DNA from: Selaginella moellendorffii
Lineage: Eukaryota; Streptophyta; Lycopodiopsida; Selaginellales; Selaginellaceae
Direction: 5' to 3'
Assembly: GCF_000143415.4 (NCBI RefSeq)
Contig: NW_003314278.1
Span: 710,845 to 774,844 of the forward strand
DNA: 64,000 bases
The translations under genes and the position numbers were made by a program. Shown here one piece after another: positions 62,871 through 64,000 of this stretch; within the stretch, counting starts at the first letter, position 1; each line of letters opens with the position of its first letter. The notes below the pieces were generated by a model, which saw nothing but the letters and a program-made list of their open reading frames with translations, searched no databases and was not told the origin of the DNA.

Positions 62871-64000
62871 GAGAACGATGGTCTAGCATAAGAAGTGTTG
62901 CTGCAGAATCTGGAAGCACGGGAAGCTCACCAAAGAGGTGAGCTACCAACGGAAGAGAAAACAGGCTATGCAGAACACAATAGACTCATCTATTACAAGC
63001 AAATGCGGGTGTATGTCCCAGAAGGGGAACTAAGGAAGGTAGCCTTAGAGGAGTGTCATGACGAACCTCTTGCGGGACACGACAGAGTGCCCAAGACGAT
63101 GGGCTTACTCAAGAGGAAGTATTACTGGCCAGATATGGCTAAGGACGTCCAAAACTATGTAAAGACATGTCCAACATGTCAGCAAGTCAAAGCCGTGACT
63201 TAAGGTAGTGGGGGCTTGTTGCAAAGCATCCCAATTCCAGATCGTCCGTGAAAATGCCTTATGATGGATTTTATCACGGGACTCCCCCCAAGTGGGGGGT
63301 TCGATGCGATATTCGTGGTGGTGGACCAATTTTCGAAGATGGCACATTTCATACCCACCACAACGGAAGTGGATGCGAAGGGTGTGGCGAAGCTGTTCTT
63401 TGAACAAGTGCTTCGAGTGCGGGGAAGGCCAGAAGAAATTATCTCAGATCGAGATAAGATCTTCACCAGTAGGTTTTGGAGAACTCTCCTGAAACAGTAT
63501 CGCACTAAGTTGAAATTCAGCATAGCCTATCACCCACAGATAGATATAGGGTATTAAGTCAAGTTTGAAGGCACTAACACTTCTTGATAGACGGACAAAC
63601 AGAAAGGGTGAATAGGCAGCTGGAGAATTATTTGTGATGATTAGGCAGCTGGAGAATTATTAGTGATGCTATGTCTCGGGAGACCAGACGGATTGGGTAA
63701 GTCATTTGGGACTTGTGATAATGTGTTATAACAACTCACCACATTTGAGTATCCATGGGAAGTCATCAATGGGCGAGCTATTGAAGGTCATGTGAAGCTC
63801 GGCGTGGCCGAGTATCATGGAGAGTTACCCGTAGCGGAGGCATTCATGGTGGAAAGACTCAACATTTGGAATCTAATGAGGGATTCCTTGGAACGAGCTC
63901 AACAAAGGCAAACCAAGTACGTGAACCAGAAGCGTCGGGATGTAGAGTTCCAAGCTGGGGAGAAAGTGTGGTTGAACACCAAGAACCTCAGGCTACCAAG
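62871..64000 (+). pseudogene. Family B integrase, decayed, runs off the window
   Basis: Zinc domain 'HDRVPKTMGLLKRKYYWPDMAKDVQNYVKTCPTCQQVK', then the core 'MMDFITGLPPSGGFDAIFVVVDQFSKMAHFIPT' and 'IISDRDKIFTSRFW', ending with 'AYHP'. Stops separate the parts. At 63610-63665 a stretch of about 25 bp (GGCAGCTGGAGAATTATT) is locally duplicated. 'AGEKVWLNTKNLRLP' at the edge is the start of the integrase C-terminal module. Confidence 0.85.

Larger units (their letters stand above)
57658..64000 (+). mobile_element. Ty3/Gypsy retrotransposon (family B), truncated by window end
   Basis: 5' LTR 57658-59619 (interrupted, see below) starts TGTAAGGAACC and ends GGCTTACA. Three bases later is TGGTATCGGAGCC (59623-59635), a tRNA-iMet-type primer-binding site. 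Decayed gag, zinc knuckle, protease, reverse transcriptase, RNase H and integrase follow in order up to the window edge. Many stops and frameshifts show it is old and inactive. Confidence 0.9.

Overview
The window looks like nuclear DNA of an early-diverging land plant, most likely the lycophyte Selaginella (inferred from content, not searched). The gene block has plant-specific families, GC-rich exons and many introns of about 45-75 bp with GT..AG ends. It also has very short intergenic distances and several head-to-head gene pairs. AT-rich, retrotransposon-filled DNA flanks the gene block on both sides.

Layout. 1-9.6 kb is a nest of decayed LTR elements. An older Ty3/Gypsy remnant (117-403 plus 6687-6770) is split by a large LTR element (404-6686, minus orientation) that has 1.5-1.6 kb LTRs and no recognisable coding capacity. 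AT-rich DNA and a receptor-kinase scrap follow. 9.9-26.9 kb holds a MIZ1-like protein, an animal-type MTH1/NUDT1 Nudix hydrolase, an ASPG1-like aspartic protease, NADPH-thioredoxin reductase, an HDA9-type histone deacetylase, a degenerate ABCG half-transporter, an INTS4/SIEL ARM-repeat protein and an S1/P1 nuclease. 26.9-35.5 kb is a tandem segmental duplication (Ole e 1-like, GH17 beta-1,3-glucanase, two MEE60-like membrane proteins, BCD1 3' half). Its two copies have decayed reciprocally, and one exon is inverted in the left copy. 35.5-48.1 kb is gene dense: an RNase H1 hybrid-binding-domain remnant, m-type thioredoxin, ABI5/AREB bZIP, a PRAT-family protein, a small membrane protein, RNase H1, a TLC-domain protein, a PP2-A10-like protein, a C2 protein with an RE/RD tail, and an MBD plus OBERON-type PHD protein. 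48.6-53.7 kb is a fairly young Gypsy element (174-bp LTRs) inserted in a TA microsatellite. 53.7-57.6 kb is AT-rich decayed DNA with a truncated LTR. 57.66-64 kb is another Gypsy element, cut by the window end; its 5' LTR carries a 100-bp assembly gap and an inverted solo LTR of the same family.

How the genes relate: these are mostly unlinked housekeeping genes, not a pathway cluster. The thioredoxin reductase and a thioredoxin are present but 20 kb apart. The most notable organisation is six divergent gene pairs with 54-219 bp between start codons, most with telo-box-like motifs. I saw no defence, CRISPR or biosynthetic cluster. The most interesting structures are the reciprocally decaying duplication with its inverted exon, the nested retroelements, and several unusual proteins (degenerate ABCG, MBD-OBERON fusion, animal-type MTH1).
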